From Ophiura sarsii (taxonomy: Eukaryota > Echinodermata > Ophiuroidea > Amphilepidida > Ophiuridae), in contig CM069448.1 of assembly GCA_035610835.1 (NCBI GenBank), forward strand, positions 29,261,498 to 29,325,497: DNA of 64,000 bases. The letters are read 5' to 3'. Positions 33,930 to 44,633 of this stretch are shown here, piece after piece. How positions within the stretch are numbered: position 1 is the first letter of the stretch; the number at the start of each line of letters is the position of its first letter. Made by a program: the position numbers and the translations under genes. The notes under the pieces are model-generated. The model searched no databases. It was not told the origin of the DNA and saw only the letters and a program-made list of their open reading frames with translations.

Positions 33930-34195
33930 AAGATGAATGCGGGACGTTTAAAAACAGACTTTCAGTGGAGGATTTTAAACGTCCCGTACATACAAAACAT
34001 TGCTTAATAATACGGGATGTTTAAAATCAACTTATTTTGGCGGATTTTAAACGTCCCGCATCAAAAATTCTTCCTTCTTCCCCCCAAAAAATACAAATCC
34101 CCTCTTTTTTGCTACGCGAATTAGCCCCCAAAAGAAATCCTCTTTTCTCGCCCTGGCGGGCCATTGAACACTATAGACAGTTGATATCCATACCT
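33930..34195 (+). repeat. Duplicated segment with GGGACGTTTAAAA palindromes (left copy)
   Basis: Contains two palindromes of the form GGGA(C/T)GTTTAAAA...TTTTAAACGTCCCG, then AAATACAAATCCCCTC, GCTACGCGAATTAGCCCCCA, TCTCGCCCTGGCGGGCC and ATTGAACACTATAGACAGTT. The same series occurs at 36410-36679, on the other side of the satellite. Confidence 0.88.
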
Positions 34196-34390
34196 ATTAT
34201 ATAATCTTGACTCGCGTCCCGGTCAATGGGAAATTATTGTATTTAACACGGTAACGGGACACGAGTCAAGATTATATATAGGGAGAGAGAGGTTTGAGCA
34301 CACTATATAAATAATCTTGACTCGCGTCCCGGTCAATGGGAAATTATTGTATTTAACACGGTAACGGGACGCGAGTCAAGATTATATATA
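34196..34390. mobile_element. Two tandem copies of the hairpin element
   Basis: Copies at 34196-34280 and 34303-34390, separated by GGGAGAGAGAGGTTTGAGCA. Arms are nearly perfect (CTTGACTCGCGTCCCG and CGGGACGCGAGTCAAG). Confidence 0.88.
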
Positions 34391-34790
34391 GGTAGTCGAT
34401 GGCCAAAACAGAATTGCGTCACAACTGTAGACATGTAAAAGCGGAATGGGGAAAGAGGTTAGGGTTTGTTGAATTAGTTTTGCAAGAGTATAATATCAAT
34501 GAGCAAAATTATTCGGAGGAACTATTTTTATAGAACTTATTTTTATAGAACGTTTTTTTCTGTTCCCCTTATGCTTATAGTCTGCCAAAATGCAGACATC
34601 TGTCATCAAATTAGACTGAATAATTGACGCAATGAATATATTATATGGCACGCGACACAGGTGTTAAAGAGATCTACAAGAGGACTGCTATGTCATTTAC
34701 TTAATCGATTGAATGACGAACGTATTGAACATAATGGCAGGCGCCTGACACGTGTTAACACTTTCCAAGCGGCTGTCGACGCGACGACAT
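34391..34790. other. Sequence between hairpin copies and satellite
   Basis: No gene or structured repeat is supported. Confidence 0.4.
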
Positions 34791-34794
34791 TCCA

Positions 34795-36040
34795 AAAGTG
34801 CTCGAAATACTAGCGCGTGGCATTTTGGTTCACTTTTTGTGACATTTTCCCAGGCCGGCCATAGCCCAAAGAGATAGATTTATTCCGTAAATGGCCATCT
34901 TATACAAGACATTAGCGGCATGATTCAAACATAAAACAAAATATGTACGGAATAAATCGCATTATAGTAACAATTAGCTTTACTCCGTAAATAATATAAA
35001 AATGCGTCCGAAGCGCTCGCGCGTGGCATTTTGATTCGCTTTTTGTGACATTTTCCCATAGCCCAAAGAGATAGATTTATTCCGTAAATGGCCATCTTTT
35101 ACAAGACATTAGTGGCAGTGATTCAAACATAAAACAAAACAATTTGCTTTATTCCGTAATGATAATATGAATGCGTCAGTGCTCGCGCGTGGCATTTTGG
35201 TCCACTTTTTGTGACAGTTTTCCAGGCCATAGCCCAAAGCGATAGATTTATTCCGTAAATGGCCATCAAGACATTAGCGGCATGATTCAAACATAAAACA
35301 AAATATGTACGGAATAAATCGCATTATAGTAACAATTTAGCTTTATTCCGTAAATAATGCGTCAGAAACGCTAGCGCGTGGCATTTTGGTTCACTTTTTG
35401 TGACATTTTCCCAGGCCATAGCCAAAAGAGATAGATTTATTCCGTAAATGGCCATAAGTTTACAAGACATTAGCGGCATGATTCAAACATAAAACAAAAT
35501 ATTTACGGAATAAATCGCATTATAGTAACAATTAGCTTTATTCCGTAATGATAATATGAATGCGTCAGCGCTCGCGCGTGGCATTTTGGTTCACTTTTTG
35601 TGACATTTTTCCAGGCCATAGTCCAATTAGGAGATAGATATATTCCGTAAATGGCCATCTTATAAAAGGCATTGATAGAGCATAATTCACTAACATCAAA
35701 AACAAAATATTTACGGAATAAATCGCATTATAGTAACAAATAGCTTTATTCCGTAATGATGATATGAATGCGTCAGCGCTCGCGCGTGGGCATTCACTTT
35801 TTGTGACATTTTCCCAGGCCATAGTCCAATTAGGAGATAGATATATATTCCGTAAATGGCCATCTTATAAAAGGCATTATATAAAGCATAATTCACTACG
35901 TCTAAATTACAAAATATTTACGGAATAAATCGCATTAATAGAAACAATTACCTTACTTGGCACTAAACAATACTAAAAAAAGCGTCAGGAATGGAGGCCT
36001 AATGTTATAAGAACAATACCGGGCCGTGGCATTTTGTGAC
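34795..36040 (+). repeat. Satellite array, unit about 160-210 bp, about seven copies
   Basis: Units share GCTCGCGCGTGGCATTTTGG, CACTTTTTGTGACATTTTCC, GATAGATTTATTCCGTAAAT, GGCCATCTTATACAAGACAT, ACGGAATAAATCGCATTATA and TAGCTTTATTCCGTAA. GTGGCATTTT recurs at about 34816, 35025, 35188, 35376, 35578, 35785 (as GTGGGCATT) and 36026. TATTCCGTAAAT and ATTTACGGAATA form an inverted pair within each unit. It is flanked on both sides by the duplicated GGGACGTTTAAAA segment. Confidence 0.9.
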
Positions 36041-36221
36041 ACTTTTTTCATTTCATAAGCAATATTTATGAACGAATATAGATTCATTTCGTAGTGGTAA
36101 GGAAAAGAAGGGAATATCTCAGCGGAATGTTTGAAGTCTGTGGCCCCAAAAGGTTTATTTAAAACTTCCCGTTCATTATTATTAAATTCTGGTTTATGCC
36201 ATGGCCAGCGCCATGCGGCAT

Positions 36222-36315
36222 TATTATTATTATTATTTTATTATTATTATTTACCGGTGCTTATAGAGCGCATTTCCAAAAGATCAATGCGCTGTACAAA
36301 TAACAGACATCAAAA
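36222..36315 (-). mobile_element. 3' tail of a non-LTR element or SINE, minus strand
   Basis: A microsatellite of ATT units (about 36222-36252) abuts TTACCGGTGCTTATAGAGCG, CATTTCC and CAATGCGCTGTACAAATAAC. Read on the minus strand this is a GCGC...TATAA-type 3' end followed by an AAT tail, the arrangement of L2/CR1-group 3' ends. Only the terminal ~60 bases are recognisable. Confidence 0.5.
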
Positions 36316-36409
36316 AATGGCATACAATTATATAACAACAAAATAACATCAACAACTTTTAAAAATATGATTTAAAAGATGCATTACAGCAAATGCACGG
36401 GACGTTTAA

Positions 36410-36541
36410 AATCAACCCTTTTTTGCAGATTTTAAACTTCCCGTTCACTTTGTTGATTAAATTCGGCTGTATGACCATGCGGGACGTTTAAAATCAACCT
36501 TTTTTTGCGGATTTTAAACGTCCCGCAACAATTGTTCCTTC

Positions 36542-36573
<32 letters not shown>

Positions 36574-36679
36574 ATACAAATCCCCTCTTTTTTTGCTACG
36601 CAAATTAGCCCCCAAAAGAAATCCCCTTTTCTCGCCCTGGCGGGCCCATTGAACACTATAGACAGTTGATCCATACCTA
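36410..36679 (+). repeat. Duplicated segment with GGGACGTTTAAAA palindromes (right copy)
   Basis: Partner of 33930-34195 in the same orientation: two GGGACGTTTAAAATC...GATTTTAAACGTCCCG-type palindromes, a C run, AAATACAAATCCCCTC, GCTACGCAAATTAGCCCCCA and CATTGAACACTATAGACAGT. It leads into a hairpin element exactly as the left copy does. Confidence 0.88.
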
Positions 36680-37060
36680 TTATATAATCTTGACTCGCGT
36701 CCCGGTCAATGGGAAAGTATTGTATTTAACACGGTAACGGGACGCGTATCAAGATTATATATAGGGAGAGAGAGCTTGAGCACACTATATATATAATCTT
36801 GACTCGCATCCCGGTCAATGGGAAATTATTGTATTTAACACGGCAACGGGACGCGTATCAAGATTATATATAGGGAGAGAGGGCGGCGGCACACTATATA
36901 TATAATCTTGACTCGCATCCCGGTCAATGGGAAATTATTGTATTTAACACGGCAACGGGACGCGTATCAAGATTATATATAGGGAGAGAGGGCGGCGGCA
37001 CACTATATATATAATCTTGACTCGCATCCCGGTCAATGGGAAATTATTGTATTTAACATA
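36679..37060. mobile_element. Tandem array of the hairpin element, period about 110 bp
   Basis: Copies at about 36679-36763, 36784-36872, 36893-36982 and a right-truncated one at 37003-37060. All full copies have the right arm CGGGACGCGTATCAAGATTA, with the same mismatches against the left arm CTTGACTCGC(G/A)TCCCG. The array therefore grew from one altered copy by tandem duplication, spacer included (AGGGAGAGAGGGCGGCGGCA), rather than by independent insertions. Confidence 0.88.
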
Positions 37061-37117
37061 GTCCTACCTTTAGGACTACTCTATCTATATTAATACTAGA
37101 AAAAATGCTCCCCATCC

Positions 37118-37222
37118 GAGAACCGACCAACCCGAGAACCGACCAACCCGAGAACCGACCAACCCGAGAACCGACCAACCCGAGAACCGACCAACCCGAG
37201 AACCGACCAACCCGAGAACCGA
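37118..37222 (+). repeat. 16 bp minisatellite, about 6-7 copies
   Basis: Unit AACCGACCAACCCGAG repeated with no visible substitution. Because 16 is not a multiple of three, the long frames on both strands (37105-37410 on +, 37053-37271 on -) are repeat artefacts. Confidence 0.95.
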
Positions 37223-37289
37223 ACCCGTGGAGTAGTCCTACAGTTTTGGCACTATACCCCCCACTGTGCATATATGGGCGGCCATTTAG

Positions 37290-37472
37290 GTCAAAAAGGT
37301 CTCAAATACTAGAAAAGGTGTCAAATAATTATGAAAAAGGTCTCAAATGCGGAGAAAGGTGTCAAATAATTATAAAAAAGGTCTCAAATGCGGAGGAAGG
37401 CGTCAAATAATAATAGAACAAATGTCACCAATTGTGTCATAAAGGGGTCAATATACAGATAAAGGTCTCAAA
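37290..37472 (+). repeat. Imperfect tandem repeat of AAAGGTCTCAAAT units
   Basis: AAAAGGTCTCAAATGCGGAG and AAGGTGTCAAATAATTATAA alternate with a period near 20/40 bases and run up to the assembly gap. The repeat is a plausible reason why assembly failed there. Confidence 0.8.
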
Positions 37473-37572
37473 NNNNNNNNNNNNNNNNNNNNNNNNNNNN
37501 NNNNNNNNNNNNNNNNNNNNNNNNNNNNNNNNNNNNNNNNNNNNNNNNNNNNNNNNNNNNNNNNNNNNNNNN
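37473..37572. other. Assembly gap of exactly 100 N
   Basis: One hundred N characters. The round number suggests a placeholder of unknown true length. The missing first exon of RPP38 could lie inside or near it. Confidence 0.99.
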
Positions 37573-38059
37573 ATAGACCTGTACAAATCAATTGATTATC
37601 CTTTTCTGTTGCATTGTGGGATAGAAAAAGGGAGAAATTGATGCATTGTGGATTGGTCAGCAATATTCAGTCAGAGAACAGGGACAACATTTGCCCACTT
37701 TTGAGTGACTTTTATCCCACAATGCATCAGAAAAGGATAATCAATATTTTTACTTATGTGGGATAAGGTTTACAGAAAAGTACATTACTTTATTGATCAT
37801 AATATACCATTAGAGTGATTTAAACTCAAATTTTGGGATAAGACTAGTACTGTAGGGTGCACCTTCATGTAGAATAGAAAACCCCAGGTGGAAAAATGAG
37901 ACTCAAATAGGGTCATCATGCACCTTCACACTTTCTTTTATAAATTGCCCATTTAACAATGACATGTAAATTGTAGTATTCCTACAGATATATACACATT
38001 TTGATTGTGTATTTCTATCGCAAATGATTAATAAAACTATCATGTGATCATGTTTTCAG

Positions 38060-38110
38060 GCCACTGCTTGCAACTGGAGATACACCTCAAATCCTGGAAG
38101 AAATAAAACG
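38060..38110 (+). CDS. RPP38: RPP38, first visible coding exon
   Basis: Follows acceptor CATGTTTTCAG and ends before GTACAG. The leading G completes a codon from an earlier exon (phase 2). It then encodes PLLATGDTPQILEEIK and two bases of an Arg codon completed by the next exon. This short piece corresponds by position to the helix before the RPP38 basic linker (human ...ILQTLEDRL...). The upstream exon with the start codon was not found between 18.5 and 38.0 kb and may lie in the gap. Human RPP38 has its coding region in one exon, so these introns are lineage differences. Confidence 0.75.
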
Positions 38111-38514
38111 GTACAGTATATTCCTATAATAGGCATAAGTCTCTATGAAAATGAAACAGCAGAAAGAAATAGATCTGTTACAATAATTATAAAATCAATA
38201 TGTTTCATGTATGTTTTCTCTACTGAGGGTATGCTTAGTGTCCAGCACTGTCTTCCAAGCTGAGAGGTTGCATCATCTTTCTCGTAGTTTTTTTGTCCAT
38301 CAAAAAAGGGTCATCATGATTGGAGCTACATGTAGCTTGGTTTGAGTACAATTTATAGTGGGTGTAATTTTCTCAAACTTGGTATGTTTAGTAATATAGG
38401 CACTTTTAGACCAAAATATCGGTATAACTACATGTACACACTTTTCAACCAGAGTTTGAGTGATGGGTGGTACACCGAAATTGGGCAAACCTTTAGTGGT
38501 GGGCTACAGAAGTA

Positions 38515-38792
38515 AGTCGAGGGAAAGGGGGTCTTTGAAAAAGAGGCCTTTGGGTTTTTGTTTCTGTTGCAGCGCTACCCAAGTGTACCCAACACTCCTC
38601 GATAGCAGTAAGCATCGCTAGATACTGGGCAGGGTTGTGTAGTGTGCAATGGGTGTGGGGGTCTTTGAAAAAGAGGGCTTTGGGTTTTTGTTTCTGTTGC
38701 AGCACTACCCAAGTGTACCCAACACTCCTCGATAGCAGTAAGCATCGCTAGATACTGGGCAGGGATGTGTAGTGTGCAATGGGTGATTTTCA
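38515..38792 (+). repeat. Tandem duplication, unit about 128 bp
   Basis: Two almost identical copies of GGGGGTCTTTGAAAAAGAGG, TTTGGGTTTTTGTTTCTGTT, CACTCCTCGATAGCAGTAAG and ATACTGGGCAGGG. They generate matching minus-strand frames that are not genes. Lies in the first visible RPP38 intron. Confidence 0.92.
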
Positions 38793-39309
38793 AAAGAGGG
38801 GTCTTTGGGTGGCAGGATAGTTAAAATAAAAAGAATATGGGATATTTCAATGACGCTTTCAACAGAAATATTAAGTGATTCAGGTGCCCAAGGCCGAACA
38901 TGGCTTCTTAACAGGCTTAAACATGCATACCCCTAACCAAGGGCTTCTCAACTGGTGGCGCATGCGCTAAATGTGGCGCTTGGAGCAATGGTGGTTGGTG
39001 CTTGGGACTCCTCAAAAATATAACGAAATACATAACAAAATGGGTGCATTTGGCGCTTCATCATACATTTTATCTCAAAATTGTGGTGCTCTCTGGGCCT
39101 TACATAATGTTGAGAACCCCTGCCCTAACCCATACAAAATATGCAATTTATGTCTCAAAGAAAAGAATGACAATGCAGTGACATCATATTTTTTTAGTGC
39201 TAAATTAATGATGTTTTTGGTTACCACAATCAATTTAGTTGGGGTTTATAATTGCTTTAATTAAAGTTATGCTCATTGAAATAAGGATATTTTATATTTT
39301 CTTTTTCAG

Positions 39310-39444
39310 AACATTTGAACCCTACACCATTCTACCGACCATGAAGAAAATGAAGATGGCTAAGACACAGTGGTCTCAGAAAAACTGGACACCTGATTCT
39401 CTTAAACGTGCTGAAGATGCCAAACAATTGAAAGCAGAACTGAG
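39310..39444 (+). CDS. RPP38: RPP38, second visible exon (linker)
   Basis: Acceptor TTTCTTTTTCAG, donor GTATAT. The first base A completes Arg with the preceding exon. Then 44 codons follow with a basic stretch MKKMKMAKTQWSQKNWTPDS and the end AKQLKAEL plus two bases of Arg. The W-T-P motif followed by a helix matches the human segment GWTPAHVRKQLA just before the L7Ae domain. Confidence 0.88.
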
Positions 39445-39649
39445 GTATATATAATTATTACACCTCATAAATATTCGTGAACTAATCATGCCAATTCATT
39501 GGCCAATTCCTATCACAAGTACTATTTCCCATTTAAATCCCTCGCAAAATTTAGTTGTTTTACAGTAAATGTTTGTTGTGTTTTGTACATCAATGAAAAG
39601 CTGATATTCATCTTTCCAATAATACCAATTTTGAATGACTTGGTTCATT

Positions 39650-39815
39650 GCTCAGCCACTTGCTTGAGAATACAGGAAAGTCTCAATCTAAATGTGCCAA
39701 AAGTCTCACTATAGTCAATGTAACACAGAGTTGTTCTATTGAGCACAATATAGTGGTGAATTTGTCACATTTTTATTGTGACCTCCCCACATTCTCAAGC
39801 AAGTGGTTGAGCACT
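39650..39815. mobile_element. Palindromic element, about 165 bp
   Basis: Left arm TGCTCAGCCACTTGCTTGAG and right arm CTCAAGCAAGTGGTTGAGCA, with an inner inverted pair CACTATAG / TATAGTGG. It lies in an RPP38 intron, 200 bases after the exon. No target duplication could be fixed. Confidence 0.75.
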
Positions 39816-40421
39816 AGCACAAGTGACTGCTATCATGGATGTGGTATCGTTCCAAAGAGAAACACCTCGGCTTTTAATTGATATGTAACTGTCGTAACAC
39901 GATATGAATATATAACAAATATTCAAATCAAATACGATTGAAAAAGAATTTACACACTTTTTTGAGGAGTTTATTATGGTAGTGATTTATATTTTTATAA
40001 GTGTACCATACTCTAAATGTATGTCATGTCATATTAAAAGGGATGTTGATGCATACAGACCAAGTCAAAAAAAAGAATAACCGTACAGGTACACTGAAAT
40101 CCACATTTTCCCTGGCAACGGAAAGTGGTTTCCTGGAGAGAAAAAGAAGATTACTGAGAAAGACTCTAGCCTTGATGAACAATTTGCATTTAGATACTGA
40201 GGTCTTACAACAGCCATCTTGAATTTTGTAACATCTTGATTTTTCTTTTGTTTATCATTAGGGGTAGTGGGGTATTGATTATTTAATCCTTCGATAAATT
40301 GTTTACCCTCTAACATATTCTTCTGTTTGCCGAGAATTTTGAATTAAGTCCTGTTGTATACCAAGCCACTTCTTAGTAGAAAAATGGGCAACTATGGATG
40401 GACGCATTCAAAAATATCATA

Positions 40422-41560
40422 CAGGGTGTCCAAAACAAATACAATGTGATTTACGAGTGATTCTGGGTTCCTATAGTCGTCGTCATATGCGTTGGAAGAA
40501 ATTCTACCAAACTTGCGCACACTCTCATAGCCGAATTTCAGTGTGGCTTGAAATGTATTGATTACGTGTTGGGTTTACACAGTATAGTATACTGAGTATA
40601 CGCTTGCCTCTGTCTTTGGAATTTTTTCCAAAGCATTATGACGGCAACAATGACAGTGTCGGAGGGAACATTTCAAACAAAATAATAAAAGTATAATTAG
40701 TTTGCTATAATTTGAGAATAACTGCATTTGATACTTCCAATTTTTCTCATATTGAGGGATTCAATCAGCACTGACAAGAAATGAATCAATACTTGTTCGG
40801 TTCTCACTTGTACCTGTGTCTCAATACTTGTTGGCATTGTCCAAGATGGTTTTATTGCAAGGACGATTTGTGTTATAATCAAATCTCAATACAAATTCCT
40901 GCTGAACCTACCAAGATTGTGAGCGGGTTCCTCGTATCTTGACACCATAAAATCCCTTTCTCTGACTGAATATTACTGACCAACAATTATGACCTGTGTC
41001 ATCAATATACATGATGATGAATTTTAAATATTCATTTTACACAATGCCTTTATGATATAGATTTAGACCAATCGCCTTATTCGTTTTAATCAATAACATC
41101 TGAAAACAATTAATTACACTGATTAAGATTGTTATTATTTAGTTTATCCACCTGTTTGTATTTATCAATCCTCCAGATTAGACTTAAATTAGCCTCAACT
41201 CCAATTCAACCAACTTATTCATATTTTCAAGAGATATTATTGTTTGTTTAAGATCAAAAAAGTTAATGGTAATCACTCTCCTCACCATGAGTTGTATTGT
41301 TTTTGTTTTCTGGTTGTTATGAATGTCATAAGCGATTACTCATACAGTATTCATATAACATGAGGAAATGCAGTAAATCAAAGTATTTAATAAACAGTGC
41401 TGACTACTTGAAAATCTGTAATATTCAAACTTGGATGAATGTTTTGTTCTTCGAAGTATAGTAATCTAATTGAATTTGGGTTGAAATGTTCTATTCTGAC
41501 ATTTATTTAGGAAGTTATGATCAACTAAAGTAACATTGTTATTTGTTCTGGGACACTTTG
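40422..41560. mobile_element. Mariner-like non-autonomous element, copy 1
   Basis: Left end CAGGGTGTCCAAAACAAAT after TA; right end TTATTTGTTCTGGGACACTTTG before TA, the right terminus being diverged. The copy at 47085-48137 has the same layout (GTTCTATTCTGACA near both right ends). The TA target and CAGGGTGTC terminus are typical of mariner-type elements. No transposase frame is present. It fills most of the intron before RPP38 exon 42400. Confidence 0.75.
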
Positions 41561-42050
41561 TACACAAAACAAGAAGCAATGTAACCTTGTTAAACTTCCT
41601 ATGTATAACATTAATTTGATCTGCTTTAAAACATGTTCCAGTACCAAAAATATAACTGTCAAAACCATGTTTAGTGCTCTTGCCCCCTGAATATGTATAA
41701 AGCAACATTTGCTATGTATTACCATTGAAAGTTTTACTTTATACATGCTGAAGGGCCCAAAAAACATTCCAAGGTTTTAACAGAACAGTGACGGTATCTG
41801 CCTTGGTGCAGAAAGGCTGCTCCAATGACTAGATTATAAAAAGAAAAATATATATTTATTTCAAAGGTGTGTGATATTTGATAGCAACAAACCTGATGAA
41901 TATACATTCAATTTTCAACATTTAAATCAATTTACAGTTACTGACTTGATAATTGGCCAATATTGTCAGTCATCGTAACTAAAAAGTTCATCGACTATCT
42001 TTGACACAAATCCTTTAACACAAAATTTAACAGTTAAATTAAATACATTA

Positions 42051-42343
42051 GGCCAAACAAAGAAGAAAGTTTGTCTCAGAAACATTTTGCAAAAGAGCTA
42101 ACTTAGCTAACACAGCTAAGTACTGTGCGATTTATTTATTTTTAGAAAATAAGGTATGCAATTTATTATTTTTTTTATTTTTTTTATTTTGTTGTTGTTG
42201 CTAATCCAAGCTAAGAGAACTAACCTTTTTTTTGTTGAAAAATCAAAACAACAAAAATCAAAAATCAAAACAAAAAATCAGCGCGTAACTTATTTCATAT
42301 ACCAATGCAAGCAGGCTTCTGAGACAAACCTTCTTTGTTTGCC
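42051..42343. mobile_element. PIF/Harbinger-like MITE with TTA duplication
   Basis: Left end GGCCAAACAAAGAAGAAAGT and right end CTTCTTTGTTTGCC are inverted through TTTGTCTCAGAA. Exact TTA lies outside both ends (42048-42050 and 42344-42346). Three-base TWA duplications and GGCC/GGGCC-type ends are typical of PIF/Harbinger. It lies 57 bases before an RPP38 exon. Confidence 0.82.
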
Positions 42344-42399
42344 TTACTTGCTTTTAATGTATGTTACTTGACAACACCACATGTTTGTTTCCCCTTTAG

Positions 42400-42619
42400 A
42401 ACTCACATTGTGTTCGGAGTGAATGCAACCACAAGATGTCTAGAGAAAGGACAACTTTGTCTGGTCGTCGTTTGCAGATCAACCAAACCACCTCTACTCA
42501 CCAGTCACCTCATGTCTTTGTCTGCATGTAGAGGTGTTCCGGCATTGGCAATGTCTGGGCTAAGTGAGACATTGAGCTCTATGATGAATGCCAGAGCCAT
42601 TATTGCAGTCGGATTCAAG
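42400..42619 (+). CDS. RPP38: RPP38, L7Ae-type RNA-binding domain exon
   Basis: Acceptor GTTTCCCCTTTAG, donor GTGAGT. It encodes HIVFGVNATTRCLEKGQLCL, then VCRSTKPPLLTSHLMSLSA and CRGVPALAMSGLSETLSSM, ending AVGFK. This matches human RPP38 region by region (GVNEVTRALER, VCKSVKPAMITSHLIQL, RSVPACQVPRLSERIAP, ALAFK). The fold is the L7Ae/L30e kink-turn binding domain. RPP38 is a subunit of nuclear RNase P and RNase MRP, which process pre-tRNA and pre-rRNA. The exon ends in phase 0. Confidence 0.97.
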
Positions 42620-42647
42620 GTGAGTGGATGTCAATCATAGACTTTAA

Positions 42648-42992
42648 AGGTAGATGACCCGATCACATTTTCGTACGACAGAATTATTTCAAACATACGG
42701 AGATTTGCATATCATATGAAAGCTCGTATTTTTCTCATCATCATACTGAAATTTGACGGCCTAATTCGGTATAATGACAGAGAAATCGACGAAATAGCGT
42801 TGAATTACCGCGAATGGTGGTTACTACCGATATAGTTTGTGTACTACTCAATGGGTACAGTTCACAGCATCTTGTGCGTCTAAAATAAGAACCATAATAG
42901 CTATGCATCTCAAATTTTGGGACACAACGTTTTTAAGGATGACCTTTCATGTAGAATAGAAAACTTCAAGTTGAAAATCGGAACATCTACCT
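42648..42992. mobile_element. TTAA-flanked palindromic element, family B, copy 2
   Basis: Starts AGGTAGATGACCCGATCACA 28 bases after the RPP38 exon and ends GGAACATCTACCT, with TTAA outside both ends (42644-42647, 42993-42996). It is nearly the exact reverse complement of the copy at 50091-50435, including ACTACTCAATGGGTACAG and TTCATGTAGAATAGAAAAC. Confidence 0.88.
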
Positions 42993-43178
42993 TTAAATTT
43001 AAAGCGGATTATACCTCATTCATCTAACTCTGTGCTATGTCGTAGAGCGTATCCAAAAGATCGCACCTACTATTGCTCATTATTGCAATGCACTGACGTA
43101 CATGTCCATGCAATCAAAGACAAATCACAGCATTCATGCATAAATGCGGTATCAATCACCAAGGTTGTGTTCCCATTA

Positions 43179-43466
43179 GGCAAACAAAAAAATGTTTGAT
43201 TGTCCTCGTCCACCAGACCCTCGAAATCCTTCCGACTCAAAATCTTTTCTTTCTTTTTTCTTTTTTTGTTGAAAATTTCAAAAACAAATCAAAAATTTCA
43301 TTTTTTTTTGATTTTTTCCCCGTTTTGGTTACCACAACAATTACATCTCATTTTACTTTTGGTACCTGAAAAAAGGGCAACGGAGGAAGAAGAAAAAAAA
43401 TCCCGACCGACCTACCCAACTTATGAAAGTGAACTATGGAAAATCAAACAATTTTTGTTTTTGGCC
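43179..43466. mobile_element. PIF/Harbinger-like MITE
   Basis: Left end GGCAAACAAAAAAATGTTTG and right end CAAACAATTTTTGTTTTTGGCC form inverted termini with TTA before and TAA after. Interior GACCGACCTACCC and T runs resemble the nested element at 51952-52361. In the intron between the two last RPP38 exons. Confidence 0.7.
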
Positions 43467-43957
43467 TAATAGTAAATGATACCCATGTGGACTTTACCTA
43501 GGTCCAAATACACATACAAATCAAACCAAAACGCTGATGTAGTATTGAGTCCACTTACCCGGGTATTATTAAATATGCTCCGAAAGTAGTAACTGCATGT
43601 TGAATATGATCATATCATGGACGATTTAGCATCGATCTTGTATAGTGTAGAACAAAATTTATCAACTCACAAAATGGGATAATTACGGAAAATAATATGA
43701 CGTTTCGGTTTAAAAAAAAGGTGATCTACCCAGAGAGGAGATTTAATAATTCTATGCGCAGTGCAATTGATACAGAGGTCGAAAGGTTGTGACCGAACTG
43801 AACAGTAATGCCATTCCAATGTTTGTGGGTCCGAGTTTCCTGAGGACGCATGTTCTGATTGAGCAATTTTGTACCACTTCCTAGAGGAAGCATAACCATG
43901 TTCTGATTGAGCAATTTTGTACCACTTCCTAGCATTGAGACTACCTCATTTCTCGAT

Positions 43958-44261
43958 CAAGGCTTAAGATAATAGTTTTTTTACCGGGAGCTACTTTTTT
44001 CAAAAGTAGCGCCCGGATCATGGGATTTATTGAGAACCGGGAGCTACATTCAGTCTACCGGGAGCTAACTATTTATTAAATCCAGCGTGGCAGCATTGTC
44101 AAATCGAAATTCGATGTCTTGGGCAAGCTTCCCGATTGTCAACGGGCGCTGGTTTGGACAAAATATCAGCGCCCGGTTGTTTATTTTTCAGCATAACCGG
44201 GCGCTATTGCAGGAGGACCGAGGGGTAAAAATCGCCCAGCGCCCGCTTATCTTGAGCCTTG
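43958..44261. mobile_element. hAT-like MITE with exact 8 bp duplication
   Basis: Left end CAAGGCTTAAGATAA and right end TTATCTTGAGCCTTG, flanked by perfect TTCTCGAT at 43950-43957 and 44262-44269. The interior has several ACCGGGAGCTAC and CGCCCGG(T/A) words in both orientations. No coding sequence. Confidence 0.92.
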
Positions 44262-44633
44262 TTCTCGATGCTACATCCTGGATGTTGTAGGGAGACCACA
44301 TTGCGTTCCCATTAGGCTTTGATATAGGATCAAGTCCATGTCCTGGTACTAAACAGGCATAGTGGGAATGTGCACTAAACTACGCTCTGACATCACTGCC
44401 CAAAGTTAACTACACAAAAAGAGAATTTTGTTGAAGTAAAAGCCTTTCAATATTTTAATCATCTTACTTTTAAAGAATATTTTCATACTCTGTGGTATAC
44501 TGCCTCCATGGATCATGCCCAATTGATTTGCATGAAATACTCTGATTACCCTGAGTTTCTTATGAATGTATGTTGATTTATTTTTCATGTATACTCATGA
44601 TTGGTGTTGTTTGTTTTGTTTTTCTTCTCTCAG

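Noticed and set aside
36432..36674. Glycine-rich minus frame
   Set aside because: Produced by a C run within the duplicated palindromic segment.
37105..37410. Long plus and minus frames over the 16 bp repeat (proline/arginine- and glycine/serine-rich)
   Set aside because: They arise from a perfect 16 bp minisatellite read in cycling frames; no start context, splice sites or family match.
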